This document shows, one piece after another, positions 51,836 through 60,780 of a stretch of DNA of 64,000 bases. The notes under the pieces are model-generated. The model ran no database searches. It was given only the letters and a program-made list of their open reading frames with translations, and was not told the DNA's origin. Within the stretch, counting starts at the first letter, position 1; every line of letters starts with the position of its first letter. Location of the stretch: positions 124,001 to 188,000 of the forward strand of contig NZ_PUEJ01000004.1 in NCBI RefSeq assembly GCF_002982075.1, read 5' to 3'. The position numbers and the translations under genes are program-made. This DNA comes from Labrys okinawensis (GTDB lineage: Bacteria; Pseudomonadota; Alphaproteobacteria; Rhizobiales; Labraceae).

Positions 51836-52509
51836 GTCGCACGGTGGGGTGAACACGATGCCGATATCCTCCTCTGACAACATCGGCGCTTGCCTCTGAT
51901 TCAATGGCCCGTCCTCGCACTCGACATGGGACTGGCTGAGGCGTGCGGCCTTGGACACAACCTGCCGGCCGCGCATCGGCGGACGGAAAGACGGCTCGCG
52001 CATGAACCGTGCAGCGAGCCGATGGGAATTGCACCAAGCGCACGGGTCCGCTCCCAATTCGTACGACAGGGCGAACGATTTTCTGACGGACACAAGCCGG
52101 AATAATGATTTTATGAAATATTCGTGAATAATAATTGAATACACCTACAAATCATAAAATAATTCAAAAGATTTACTAGTGCAATGTGGACGTAATGTTC
52201 GCCTGCATAATGGCCCATGTCTTTCAGGTGCTCGAATCGAGACAGGTGAGATGAGGCGAACCGCCATTGGTCGTTTCCTCCTCTGACGCCGAGCGCTGCA
52301 ACGCCTGGCTGCGGTACGTCCCCGTGATTCTTACCGATGCCGGTGCGTCGCAGGGCGTTGTGATCTCGGCAAACCGTCACCACCGGCGAAAGACAGCCCG
52401 AAAGGGGCCGCTCCCTCAGCGGAGACACGGCTCCGGACCTGACAATCCGCGCGCCGGCTCGCCGTGGCAATTGCCGCGCAGCAGTCGGCGCGTGCAGTGG
52501 AGTAGACAC
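51836..52509. other. Non-coding stretch with AT-rich promoter region
   Basis: I recognise no gene here. The part from about 52090 to 52180 is strongly AT-rich and contains a 9-bp inverted repeat, ATTTTATGA (52108-52116) with TCATAAAAT (52152-52160), 35 bp apart. This may be the regulatory region of the outer-membrane protein gene that starts at 52510, with a long untranslated leader. Open frames across it have no family similarity. Confidence 0.5.
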
Positions 52510-53136
52510 GTGCGTACGCAATTGCCCATCCCCCTCGCAGCAGGCCTGTTGGCCCTCGCCGTGACCGGCTGCGGCCCTGCCTGGGCCGAGGACTATTACG
52601 ACACTTCCCCCAGCTACGCGCCGCCCCCGTCCTTCAGCGGCTCCTATGTCGGCGTGCATGCCGGCGCAGCGTCGGCCAAATCGGCCAACCCCTTCGCCAA
52701 GGGCAACAGCCTCCAATTGGGCCTCCAGACGGGTTACGACATGCGCCTTGGCCCGGCGGTCATCGGCGCCGAAGTCGAGGGGTCCAATCTCGGTGGCGCC
52801 GAGCGGCAGGCGCGAGGCGGCAAGATCAGGGAAAAATGGCGGGCCGCGCTGAAGGGCCGGGCCGGCATCGCCCTCGATCGCACCTTGCTCTACGGCACGG
52901 CCGGCTTCGCCTTCACCAAATTCGAGGGCACCGGCGGCGCCCGCGTCAGGGACGGCTGGAAGACCGGCTATCTGATGGGCGCCGGCGTCGAACAGGCCTT
53001 GTCCGACAGGGTCTCCTTCAAGCTCGAATACAATTATGTCCGTACCCCCGGCCTGAAGACGCGTTCATCCTTCGGCCATGCCAAGGAAGACATCGGCAGC
53101 CACGCTTTGAAAGCGGGCCTCAACTACCGATTCTAG
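52510..53136 (+). CDS. Omp25/Omp31-like outer-membrane beta-barrel protein
   Basis: The protein is about 208 residues from a GTG at 52510. It has a signal peptide (PLAAGLLALAVTGCGPAWAED), then SFSGSYVGVHAG, alternating beta strands such as SLQLGLQTGYDMRLGPAVIG, AEVEGSNLG, GRAGIALDRTLLYGTAGFAF and a C-terminal strand ending LKAGLNYRF with the terminal Phe required for barrel assembly. These are hallmarks of the OMP_b-brl family common in Rhizobiales. The GTG start is supported by the signal peptide beginning there. A Cys in the signal (TGC) might suggest a lipobox, but the AxA cleavage site fits better. Confidence 0.85.
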   Translation: MRTQLPIPLAAGLLALAVTGCGPAWAEDYYDTSPSYAPPPSFSGSYVGVHAGAASAKSANPFAKGNSLQLGLQTGYDMRLGPAVIGAEVEGSNLGGAERQARGGKIREKWRAALKGRAGIALDRTLLYGTAGFAFTKFEGTGGARVRDGWKTGYLMGAGVEQALSDRVSFKLEYNYVRTPGLKTRSSFGHAKEDIGSHALKAGLNYRF

Positions 53137-53249
53137 GGATCGCTGTTGGGGTCCCCGACCGGATCCGGCGCCAGGCCGGATCCGGTCGGCCCCTCGTAAT
53201 GTCGGCGCAATCTTCAGCTTCTAGAGCTAAATACAGTCTGGAATCATCA

Positions 53250-53624
53250 ATGTCTTTTCATCGCGCTTTCGCAGTCGCGCTCGCCGCAGGCCTTCTCCTA
53301 TTGGCGGGTTGCGCTTCCGCCGTCATGAAGAACTATGTCGGTGGCCCGGTTGAAACGGTGATGCTGGACTATGGGCCGCCGACCAGCATACTCGATCTCG
53401 GCGCTGGCCAGCGCGCCTACCAGTGGCGCAAGGTTTCCACCAATGTGGTGCCCGGCAGCGCCAGGAGCGAAGTCCGCCGGACCCGGCGAGGCACCGACGT
53501 CGAAACCACGGAAACGCCCGGCTATGTCGAGCGACAGGAATGCTTCTATACCTTCTACGCCCGCGCCGCAGGCGAGCGCTGGCTCATCACGAATTTCCGC
53601 AAGCCAAGCCTGGAATGCGAGTGA
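53250..53624 (+). CDS. Small lipoprotein
   Basis: The 124-residue protein has the lipobox signal AVALAAGLLLLAGCAS with Cys at about residue 22. A compact domain follows, with GGPVETVMLDYGPPTSILDL, RAYQWRKVS and a Cys-containing strand ERQECFYTFYA, ending RKPSLECE. The GxP..V...G.P arrangement recalls SmpA/BamE-like lipoproteins, but that is only suggestive. It precedes the two-component genes by 51 bp on the same strand. Confidence 0.75.
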   Translation: MSFHRAFAVALAAGLLLLAGCASAVMKNYVGGPVETVMLDYGPPTSILDLGAGQRAYQWRKVSTNVVPGSARSEVRRTRRGTDVETTETPGYVERQECFYTFYARAAGERWLITNFRKPSLECE

Positions 53625-53675
53625 TCCGGGCTCGTTGTCGAGACCGGCGCGAACTGAAGACGGACGAAGGGTCCC

Positions 53676-54350
53676 ATGCGCATCCTGCTGATCGAGGATG
53701 AACCGGAAATGGCGTCCGTGCTCAAGACGGCCCTGGAACGCCAGGACGTCGTGGTCGACCATGCCTCGAACCTGGCCGATGGCGAGGCAATGGCCCGCAT
53801 CGGGTCCTATGACGCCATCGTGCTCGATCGTCGCCTGCCCGACGGCGAAGGCCTGACCTTGATCCCGCGCCTGCGCGCCCTGCATATCGAGGCCCCGGTC
53901 ATCGCCCTCACAGCCATGAGCGGCCTGCAGGACCGTGTCTCCGGGCTCGACGCCGGAGCCGACGACTATATGGGCAAGCCCTTCGCCACCGAGGAACTGG
54001 TCGCTCGCCTGCGCGCCCTGCACCGCCGCCCCTATACGTTGCGGGCCGACCAGGCCGTCGTCGGCCGCCTCACCTATGACTTCCGCCATCGTGAGGCGCT
54101 GATCGACGACCAGACGCTCGACCTGCCACGGCGTGAGCGCCTCGTCCTGGAAACGCTGATCCGCCGCCCGGGACGCACCATCATGCGCAGCGCGCTGGAG
54201 GAAGCTGTCTACGCCCTCGACGACGAGATCGGCTCCAACGCGCTCGATGCGCATATTTCCCGCCTGCGCCGCAAGCTGGACGACCTCGCCGCCGGCATCG
54301 AGATCCGCGCCATCCGCAATCTCGGCTATCTCCTGCGGGCCGTCTCATGA
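53676..54350 (+). CDS. OmpR-family response regulator
   Basis: The 224-residue protein has a receiver domain with acidic pocket IEDEPEM, phosphorylation site D51 in IVLDRRLPDGEG and the switch Lys in GKPFATEEL. A C-terminal winged helix follows (VVGRLTYDFRHREALIDDQ; NALDAHISRLRRKLDD; IRNLGYLLR). Its stop overlaps the ATG of the kinase by 4 bp, so they are a cognate pair. The target genes are unknown; the neighbouring lipoprotein or porin genes are candidates. Confidence 0.93.
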   Translation: MRILLIEDEPEMASVLKTALERQDVVVDHASNLADGEAMARIGSYDAIVLDRRLPDGEGLTLIPRLRALHIEAPVIALTAMSGLQDRVSGLDAGADDYMGKPFATEELVARLRALHRRPYTLRADQAVVGRLTYDFRHREALIDDQTLDLPRRERLVLETLIRRPGRTIMRSALEEAVYALDDEIGSNALDAHISRLRRKLDDLAAGIEIRAIRNLGYLLRAVS

Positions 54351-55798
54351 AGCAGGCGCGAGCGCGGTCCCTGCAATGGATCCTAGTGCGGAGGCTGATC
54401 CTGCTGCAGGCGGCGATGCTCGTCTTCTTCATCGTGCTGTTCATCACCGCGCTCTCCGTCGCCAATCCCCAGCTCATGGTCGACAACGAGGCGGCGGTTG
54501 CCGCGATCACCGGTGCCATCGACCGCGACAAGGACGGCAAGCTCATCGTCAGCGACACCAAGGAACTGGCCGACTTCCGTACCGAATATCCCTATGTCTG
54601 GTACATCATCCGCGACCAGTCGGGACAGAGCCTGCGCATCGGCTCAGTTCCGGCTGACTATGATCGCGATCTCGGCGACCTGCTGCGGGCGGTCGATCAC
54701 GCCAATATCGGCTTCGCCGGCAAGGAAGAGGGCCGGGAAATGCGCCCAGAAGCCTATGTGCAGAAAGTGGACACCAAGGCCGGCCCGGTCCAGATCGTCA
54801 CCTCCACCCTGCATTCGCGGGCCGAAGCGGACGGCTTCATCATCAACGTGACCGCCACCGTCGACATGGCCCGCAATCCCGACGGCAGTGCCAATTGGGC
54901 CCGGGTCCTCCCGGGCATCGTCGTGGGCCTTGCCATCTTCCTGGTGCCGATCATCGTCGTCATGGGCGTGACCACATTGGTGACGACGCCCGCCGTGGTG
55001 CGCCGCTCCCTGGCCGGCCTGGTCGGCACCGCCAACGAGGCCGCGCGCATCGATGTCAGCACGCGCGCCATACAATTGCCGGTCGAGAACGTGCCGCAGG
55101 AGATCGTGCCGCTGGTGCATGCCTTCAACCAGGCATTGGCCCGCCTCGCCCAAGGCTTCGACCGTCACAACCGCTTCCTGACCGATGCCGCCCATGAGCT
55201 GCGCACACCGATCGCCATTCTGCGCACGCGGGCGGAATTGTTGAAAGAAGAACCCCAGAGCCTGCGGCTGAGGCAGGACATCGAGCGCCTCTCACATCTG
55301 GCCCAGCAACTGCTCGACCATCAATTGGTCGATCGCCCCGCCAACCACCGGCAGGCGGTCGACCTTGCCGAACTCGCCGGCCGCGTCGCCGCCGACTTTG
55401 CGCCGCTCGCGATCGAGGCCGGCTACGACCTCGCCTTCGAACCGCCGCACGGCAAGGTCGAGGTCGAAGCCAATGTGCTGCAGATCGAGCAGGCTCTCGC
55501 CAACATCATCCGCAATGCCATCGAGCATGGCGGCGGCCATGGCACCATCACGGTGGCGGTCGACGCAGCCGGCGGCCTGGAGGTGCGCGACGAAGGACCC
55601 GGCATCCCGGCCGAGGAGCATAGGAACGTGTTCGAACCCTTTTATCGCCTGCATCCGCTTTCGCGCGGCGCCGGACTCGGGCTGAATCTCGCCCGCCAGA
55701 TCGCGCAGTTGCATGGCGGCAGCATCGCAATCGTCAACGGCTCCTGGAAAGGAGCTCACGTGCGGATCGAGCTTCCGCCGCTCCGCGCGGCGGCCTGA
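54347..55798 (+). CDS. Sensor histidine kinase
   Basis: The 483-residue protein has membrane helices at about residues 15-37 and 185-210 bounding a periplasmic sensor of about 145 residues. A HAMP-like linker follows, then the H-box FLTDAAHELRTPIAIL (His at about 282) and a HATPase domain with N-box NIIRNAIEHG, G1 DEGPGIP and G2 GAGLGLNLAR. It is the cognate kinase of the upstream response regulator. The signal is unknown. Confidence 0.93.
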   Translation: MKQARARSLQWILVRRLILLQAAMLVFFIVLFITALSVANPQLMVDNEAAVAAITGAIDRDKDGKLIVSDTKELADFRTEYPYVWYIIRDQSGQSLRIGSVPADYDRDLGDLLRAVDHANIGFAGKEEGREMRPEAYVQKVDTKAGPVQIVTSTLHSRAEADGFIINVTATVDMARNPDGSANWARVLPGIVVGLAIFLVPIIVVMGVTTLVTTPAVVRRSLAGLVGTANEAARIDVSTRAIQLPVENVPQEIVPLVHAFNQALARLAQGFDRHNRFLTDAAHELRTPIAILRTRAELLKEEPQSLRLRQDIERLSHLAQQLLDHQLVDRPANHRQAVDLAELAGRVAADFAPLAIEAGYDLAFEPPHGKVEVEANVLQIEQALANIIRNAIEHGGGHGTITVAVDAAGGLEVRDEGPGIPAEEHRNVFEPFYRLHPLSRGAGLGLNLARQIAQLHGGSIAIVNGSWKGAHVRIELPPLRAAA

Positions 55799-55844
55799 GG
55801 CAATACCCGCTCGGCATACCGGGGCCTGGCCAATCGCAGAGCGA

Positions 55845-56705
55845 TCAGCGCCCGTCTTCGCTGGCAACGACGCCGAGTATCGGCACGACCAGGCGCGGTA
55901 GCTCATGCGCCACGGTCTTCACGAACATGTTCTCGATCTTCATGGCCTGGATGGGCCTCATCGCTTCCGTGCCATAGATCTTCGCGATCTCGTCGATACT
56001 CTGGTAGATCTTGGTACTGGCCGCCTGCACCGTCCTGTCCATGTAGCGCAACTGCCCGATCGGCGTTCGATAGGCATAAAAGGCATGGTAGCTCATCGAG
56101 CCGGAGCGTTCGAATTCCACAATGACCATCACCACGCTGCCATCGTGTCCGACCATACGCGCGACGTCCTGCTCCGCCTTGACGACACGGATGGCGCCGC
56201 AACGCGCACCGAGACGAGTCAGCATCCTCTCCATCCCCTGCATGGAAAGGCCGCCGAGCGCACCGATGTCGAGGCCGGCCGCCTTGGCAAGGTCGTCCAC
56301 GGTGACGAAGAGCTTGCCGTCGACCTTGGCGCCGATCTGCGTGAGGGCCTTGGCCGAAGCAACCCAGGCGCAAATGCCGGCATTCGGATTGATGTCGACG
56401 ATGAGCTTGGCCATGATCGCGCCCTTGACGGAGCGGACCATCTGGGCCGCCTTGCCTACCGGCAGGATCGCGAGGAGCCGCAGCCCATCCTGCCCGGCGC
56501 CGGCCGCCGTGCCCTTGGCGAGCCCATCCCCAAGCCGCAAGACGTCGACGAAACCGGCACCGAACGTCATCAGGGTCTTGGTACCGGCCCCCACGATCAT
56601 CGCGCCTTGGCTGTAGTTTGAATCCTCGACCCACTTGTCCAGGATCGCTTCGGATTCCTTCTGCTGCTGGCTCCACCAATCCGCGAGCTCAGTGAACTTC
56701 CACAT
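55845..56705 (-). CDS. Candidate papain-like cysteine peptidase-fold protein
   Basis: The protein is about 286 residues from MWKFTELADWWSQQQKESEA; CGGAGG lies a few bases before this ATG. Residues 35-90 are Gly/Ala-rich and weakly hydrophobic (FGAGFVDVLRLGDGLAKGTA), resembling the pre-toxin-like segment before effector domains. The second half has the order expected for a papain-like triad: C112 in AGICAWVASAKAL, H207 in MSYHAFYAYR and D223 in RYMDRTV. No signal peptide is seen. The fold and activity are inferred from motif order only. It converges on the histidine kinase gene. Confidence 0.5.
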   Translation of the reverse strand: MWKFTELADWWSQQQKESEAILDKWVEDSNYSQGAMIVGAGTKTLMTFGAGFVDVLRLGDGLAKGTAAGAGQDGLRLLAILPVGKAAQMVRSVKGAIMAKLIVDINPNAGICAWVASAKALTQIGAKVDGKLFVTVDDLAKAAGLDIGALGGLSMQGMERMLTRLGARCGAIRVVKAEQDVARMVGHDGSVVMVIVEFERSGSMSYHAFYAYRTPIGQLRYMDRTVQAASTKIYQSIDEIAKIYGTEAMRPIQAMKIENMFVKTVAHELPRLVVPILGVVASEDGR

Positions 56706-56999
56706 GGAACCTCCGTGCACAATCGCTTGCGCGAGAGGCCCTGCCGCCGCGCCGATCCCGCCGAGATATAGGTTCGGGCATACCGGGCCACAGTTCCCTG
56801 GAGAACCGCAACCCCAAGCAACGCGCCGAAAAATGAAGAGAGGTTTCGGCCAGAACGATATGACGGCATAGGCCGATGCCGCTGGCCCAATGCCGAAACC
56901 GGCGCGACGCGGGAGCGACGCAGCGCTTCACAAAGCGGAAAAACTCGGGAAACACCCCTCCGCTATAGTGCCATCCTTCACACGGGAAGGTGCGGGACC

Positions 57000-57071
57000 T
57001 TGACCATCGCAGCCATGCTCTTCGTCATGCTGGCATTGCTGGGCCTCATCTATGTCACCTTCGACATCTGA
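57000..57071 (+). CDS. Possible 23-residue membrane miniprotein
   Basis: From TTG at 57000 the frame encodes MTIAAMLFVMLALLGLIYVT followed by FDI. It is a single hydrophobic helix with a short tail, preceded by GGAAGG 9 bases upstream and a possible TATAGT box near 56964. The frame ends 8 bp before the stop of the convergent HTH-membrane gene. It could equally be chance. Confidence 0.35.
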   Translation: MTIAAMLFVMLALLGLIYVTFDI

Positions 57072-57079
57072 GGAGGCCA

Positions 57080-57487
57080 TTAGTCCAGCACGGCCAGACA
57101 GCCGACGATCCCCATGAGAATGGCCGCAGACAGCATCAATACGGTCTCGGCCAGGTTGTCCCGGCCGGCGAGACGCTCCAGCCAGACTGGTCCGGCGGCT
57201 CCGGCGATGGTCTCGTCGCATGGCAGCAAGCCCGTTTGCCGCGGTGGCTCGCCACAGCCGAGGCCGATCAGCAGATCGGCCGCCGTCGTATGGAGATGGG
57301 CGGAAAGCCGCGTGGCCATGGCCGGTCGCAGGTCGCGTTGCCCGCGGGCCCAGGCATCGATATCGCCCGCATTCACTCCGGCACGGCGTGCAAGCGAGGC
57401 GGCGTCCACCCCGGCTGTCGCCATGGCCGCCGCCAGACCATTGGGGCGAGGCGTGCGATCGAAACTCGGCTTGATCGGATCCAACAT
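57080..57487 (-). CDS. HTH domain protein with C-terminal membrane helix
   Basis: The protein is about 135 residues from MLDPIKPSFDRTPRPNGLAA. An XRE-like helix-turn-helix is seen at about residues 15-70 (MATAGVDAASLARRAGVNAG, then DIDAWARGQRDLRPAMATRL). A hydrophobic helix at about 112-132 (ETVLMLSAAILMGIVGCLAVL) would anchor the C-terminus. Such membrane-tethered HTH proteins may respond to envelope signals, but no target is evident. The frame is open upstream to 57562. Confidence 0.6.
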   Translation of the reverse strand: MLDPIKPSFDRTPRPNGLAAAMATAGVDAASLARRAGVNAGDIDAWARGQRDLRPAMATRLSAHLHTTAADLLIGLGCGEPPRQTGLLPCDETIAGAAGPVWLERLAGRDNLAETVLMLSAAILMGIVGCLAVLD

Positions 57488-57809
57488 CGCGCAGCCGCCT
57501 CCGATCAGGCGTGACCGGGACGGGTCCTTGCCGGCGAGTTGAGCCGGCGGCCGTCCAGACAATCGTCGTGTGCGAGATATTGAGGCGATCTACAAAGGCC
57601 GAGCAAAGCTGCATCGGCGATGGGATAGGGACACATGGCCTGTCTTCCACGATGACACCTTCCAGCATAGGGCGCGAATCACCCTGAAACCTTCGATGTT
57701 TCCCCTATCGCTCGCCCATATTGCACGGACATTGCGTCCCCTCCGTCCGGCTGCCAACCGGTCCACATGGCTTCCGCCGGTAGGGCATGCCCCCTCATGC
57801 CGGACAAAC

Positions 57810-57845
57810 AAAAATCCTCCGGCCCGTGAAGGCCGGAGGACTTTT
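57810..57845 (-). terminator. Terminator of the ketose transport operon
   Basis: TCCTCCGGCC (57815-57824) pairs perfectly over 10 bp with GGCCGGAGGA (57831-57840), with Ts on the minus-strand 3' side (plus-strand As 57810-57814). It lies 23 bp after the epimerase stop and closes the operon. The preceding stretch from 57488 to 57809 contains no recognised gene. Confidence 0.88.
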
Positions 57846-57867
57846 GTTGGCAAATCCGGCGGACAGC

Positions 57868-58716
57868 TCAGATCAGGCTGTATTGCCTGGCCTTGTTGCG
57901 CAGGAAAGGCAGGCCCTCGGCCAGGATCTCCTCGCGGCTGTTGGCGACAGGACGCCAGACCGACAGGGCGGAGGCGAGCTGCGGCGGCATATGGATGAAG
58001 CTTTCCATGGCCATGCCCCCCTTGAAGCCAATGCCGGCCAAGCCCGCGAACACCTCGTCCCAGGCGATCGTGCCGGTACCAGGCACCCCGCGGTCGCTCT
58101 CGGAGAGGTGGATATATTTGAGGTGCTCGCCGGCCTTGAGGATGCCGTTGGCCTGCCCCTTCTCCTCGATATTCATGTGATAGGTATCGAGGTGGAGGAA
58201 GACGTTGGGCGCACCGATGCGCTCGATGACGCGAACCACCTGCTCGGTGGTGTTCATCATGTGGTTCTCGTAGCGGTTGACCGCCTCGAGCCCGAGTTCC
58301 AGGCCGCGCTTGCGGGCATGGGCCGCCGCTTTGTCCATCACCTTGACGACCGCGTCATATTCGGCCTCGGTCGGCGGGTTGCCGGTGCGCTCGCCGATCG
58401 AGCCATAGACGACGCCGGACAGGGCCTTGGCACCGATCTCGGCGGTCTTGTCGAGCGCGAGGGTGAGGAATTCCAGCGCCTTCTCCGGATTGTTGGTGGG
58501 GCGGGAATCATTGGGCAGGCCGAGAGAGCAAACCGCATCGACGCCGTGCTTTTCCAGCAGGGCCCGGGTATGGCCGGTGTCGGCCTTGGCCGGCTCCAGC
58601 AGGGCGATCTCGACGAAGGCCAGCCCATATTTGGCTGCCTCCGCGATCGACAATTCCGCGGCTTCGCGGGTCCAGCTATGCGACCAAAGGCTGGTATGAA
58701 TGCCAAAGCCCTTCAT
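57868..58716 (-). CDS. Ketose 3-epimerase (D-psicose/D-tagatose 3-epimerase family)
   Basis: The 282-residue TIM-barrel protein has metal ligands E144 (LGLEAVNRYE), D177 (LHLDTYHMNIEE), H203 (IHLSESDRGVPG) and E238 (MAMESFIHM). The spacing of 33, 26 and 35 residues equals that of Agrobacterium D-psicose 3-epimerase (E150, D183, H209, E244), and the substrate-contacting SDRG Arg is present. It interconverts ketoses at C3 with Mn or Co. It is the last gene of the ABC transporter operon, 10 bp after a permease gene, so the imported sugar is probably its substrate. Confidence 0.9.
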   Translation of the reverse strand: MKGFGIHTSLWSHSWTREAAELSIAEAAKYGLAFVEIALLEPAKADTGHTRALLEKHGVDAVCSLGLPNDSRPTNNPEKALEFLTLALDKTAEIGAKALSGVVYGSIGERTGNPPTEAEYDAVVKVMDKAAAHARKRGLELGLEAVNRYENHMMNTTEQVVRVIERIGAPNVFLHLDTYHMNIEEKGQANGILKAGEHLKYIHLSESDRGVPGTGTIAWDEVFAGLAGIGFKGGMAMESFIHMPPQLASALSVWRPVANSREEILAEGLPFLRNKARQYSLI

Positions 58717-58726
58717 GGCGATATCC

Positions 58727-59755
58727 TCAATGTGTTGGCTTTCGGGTGAAGAGAAGTTGAAGGAAATCCCTGGCCCAGACCCAGCGCAGGATCATGACCA
58801 CCAGCAGGAAGGCGCCCCACATCGCCGTGGCCAGATGCTGGTTGGCGCCGAGCAGGTTCAGGCCGGAGGCGATGACCTGCAGGATCACCAGGGCGATCAC
58901 CACCGGGATCACTCGTCCGAATCCGCCGAAGGGATCGACGCGGCCGAGGAAGCAGGCGAGCACGGTGATCAGCAGATAGGCCTCGCCATGGCCGACACGC
59001 ACCGAATTGAAGCGGGCCAGCATCACCACGCCGGCAATGCCGCACATCAGGCCGGACAGCGTATAGATCAGCGTCACCGACCGCCGGGTATCGATGCCGG
59101 AATAGCGCGTCGCCTCGATGTTGGAGCCGATCATGCGCGTGGCGAAGCCGAGCCGGGCCCGCGTCATCACCACATGCCAGAGCAGAGCCGCGGCGGCGAG
59201 GATCCAGAGCGGCACGGGAATGCCGACCAGCGTGCCATGGCCGATCTCGCGCACGAAATCGGGAAAGCCCGATATGTCGCCGCCATGGGTGAGGAATTCG
59301 CCGAGCCCGCGCAGGAAGATCATCATGGAGAGCGAGACGAGGATCGGATGGGCACCGGTATAGGCGATGATGATGCCCATCAGCCAGCCGGCCGCCGCAC
59401 CGGTCAGCAACGCCGAGGCCACCCCGAGGACGAAGGCACCGACGCCGGCATCCACGCCGCCGTAGGATTGCAGCACCCAGGCCATGGCAAGGCCGGCTAT
59501 ATTGGCCGTAAACGTCGCCGCCAGATTGAAGCCGCCCGAGATGATCGGCATCAGCATGGCCAGGGTCAGCAGGCCGAGCTCGGGCAGCTGAAAGGCGATG
59601 GAGGCAAAGGTCGTAGCGGTGAAGAAGCGGTCGGTGCTGAAACTCAGCACCGCAACGACCAGGACGAGGAAGCCGATCAGGCCGGCAATGTCACTGCTCA
59701 GCAAGCCCGCGAGGCCGGGCTTGCCGCTCTGGCTGGAGGTAGACGTCGGTGTCAT
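58727..59755 (-). CDS. Sugar ABC transporter permease (second)
   Basis: The protein is about 342 residues, BPD_transp_2 type with many helices. It begins MTPTSTSSQSGKPGLAGLLS and contains LGLLTLAMLMPIISGGFNLA, GAHPILVSLSMMIFLRGLGE and the EAA-like loop GFATRMIGSNIEATRYSGID. Its ATG shares one base with the stop of the first permease (TGATG). With the first permease it forms the heteromeric membrane channel. Confidence 0.9.
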   Translation of the reverse strand: MTPTSTSSQSGKPGLAGLLSSDIAGLIGFLVLVVAVLSFSTDRFFTATTFASIAFQLPELGLLTLAMLMPIISGGFNLAATFTANIAGLAMAWVLQSYGGVDAGVGAFVLGVASALLTGAAAGWLMGIIIAYTGAHPILVSLSMMIFLRGLGEFLTHGGDISGFPDFVREIGHGTLVGIPVPLWILAAAALLWHVVMTRARLGFATRMIGSNIEATRYSGIDTRRSVTLIYTLSGLMCGIAGVVMLARFNSVRVGHGEAYLLITVLACFLGRVDPFGGFGRVIPVVIALVILQVIASGLNLLGANQHLATAMWGAFLLVVMILRWVWARDFLQLLFTRKPTH

Positions 59756-60780
59756 CAGGCCGCCCTCCGGGCATTGGGCGTGCGCCGCGAGCCATTTTTC
59801 ATCGATCCGATTAGCCGAGCGACACCGTCGCTCGACAGGGTGATGGCGATCAGGATGATGGCGCCGATGATCATCTTGAAGGCATAGGGGGTAATGCCGA
59901 GCAGGTTCAGGCCGTTCTCGGTGATGGCGACCAGGAAAATGCCGAGAATGGCGCCGAGCAGCGTGCCCCGGCCCCCGCCGAGCCGCGCACCGCCGAGCAC
60001 GACGGCGGCCAGAACGTCGAGCTCGCGGCCATAAAGCGCGTTCGGCACCACTTCCTGGGCATAATGGGCCTGCATCAGCCCGGCAATGCCAGCCATCAGG
60101 CCGAGCCAGCCGAAGGCGAGGTAATGCATGGCGCCGATATTGATGCCCACCCGCCGCGCCGCCTCGGGATTGTCGCCCATCGCGTAGAGGCGGCGGCCCG
60201 GCGTGGTCCGGCGCAGCAAGAGCCAGGTGGCGAGTACGCATAGGGCCATGACGGCGACGGGCAGCGTCAATTCGGCCGAGCCGTCGCCCGTCGGGACGCT
60301 GACCAGCACGATGCGGTCGGTCAGCCAGTCCGGCAGGTCGTAAAGCGAGACGCCGCCGGTGAGGAACATCAGCGTGCCGAAGAAGAGGTTGAAGGTCGCG
60401 ATCGTCACCACGATGGAGACGATGCGGAAATGATAGATCAGCGCGGCATTGAAGGCGCCGAGCAGGAAGCCGAAGCCGCCGGCGACCATCAGGCCAACCG
60501 CCCAATTGCCGCCGCCCAGCTGCATCACCGTCAGCGCGGTGAGGTACTGCACCACCGAGGCGCCGACGGCGAAGGAAATGTCGATGCCGCCGGCAATCAG
60601 CACCACCAGGAGACCGGCCGCGAAGATCACGTTCACCGCCGAGGTGTTCAAGAGGTCGAACAGGTTCGACAGGGTGAAGAAGGTATCGGTGGTCAAAGCG
60701 AGGCCGGCGACCAGAGCCAGGATCACCAGGATGAGCCAGCGTTCCGTGGCGCCGATCGGCCAATTGCGCTTGTCAGGCAT
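59755..60780 (-). CDS. Sugar ABC transporter permease (first)
   Basis: The protein is about 341 residues from MPDKRNWPIGATERWLILVI. It is a BPD_transp_2 permease of the ribose/rhamnose/AI-2 class: NVIFAAGLLVVLIAGGIDIS, then GRRLYAMGDNPEAARRVGIN (EAA-like loop) and DVLAAVVLGGARLGGGRGTL. The ATG at 60780 overlaps the upstream ATPase by 8 bp. It couples to the ATPase through the GDNPEAA loop. Confidence 0.92.
   Translation of the reverse strand: MPDKRNWPIGATERWLILVILALVAGLALTTDTFFTLSNLFDLLNTSAVNVIFAAGLLVVLIAGGIDISFAVGASVVQYLTALTVMQLGGGNWAVGLMVAGGFGFLLGAFNAALIYHFRIVSIVVTIATFNLFFGTLMFLTGGVSLYDLPDWLTDRIVLVSVPTGDGSAELTLPVAVMALCVLATWLLLRRTTPGRRLYAMGDNPEAARRVGINIGAMHYLAFGWLGLMAGIAGLMQAHYAQEVVPNALYGRELDVLAAVVLGGARLGGGRGTLLGAILGIFLVAITENGLNLLGITPYAFKMIIGAIILIAITLSSDGVARLIGSMKNGSRRTPNARRAA

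Noticed and set aside
51806..52144. Open frames of 60-110 codons in the gap before the outer-membrane protein gene
   Set aside because: They have weak starts, no family similarity and overlap the stem with T-run and the AT-rich promoter region.
58727..60763. A single 678-residue minus-strand frame that could be read as a fused double permease
   Set aside because: Only the downstream 342 codons look like a permease in this frame. The upstream half is out of frame with the true first permease (59755-60780), so there are two separate genes sharing one base.
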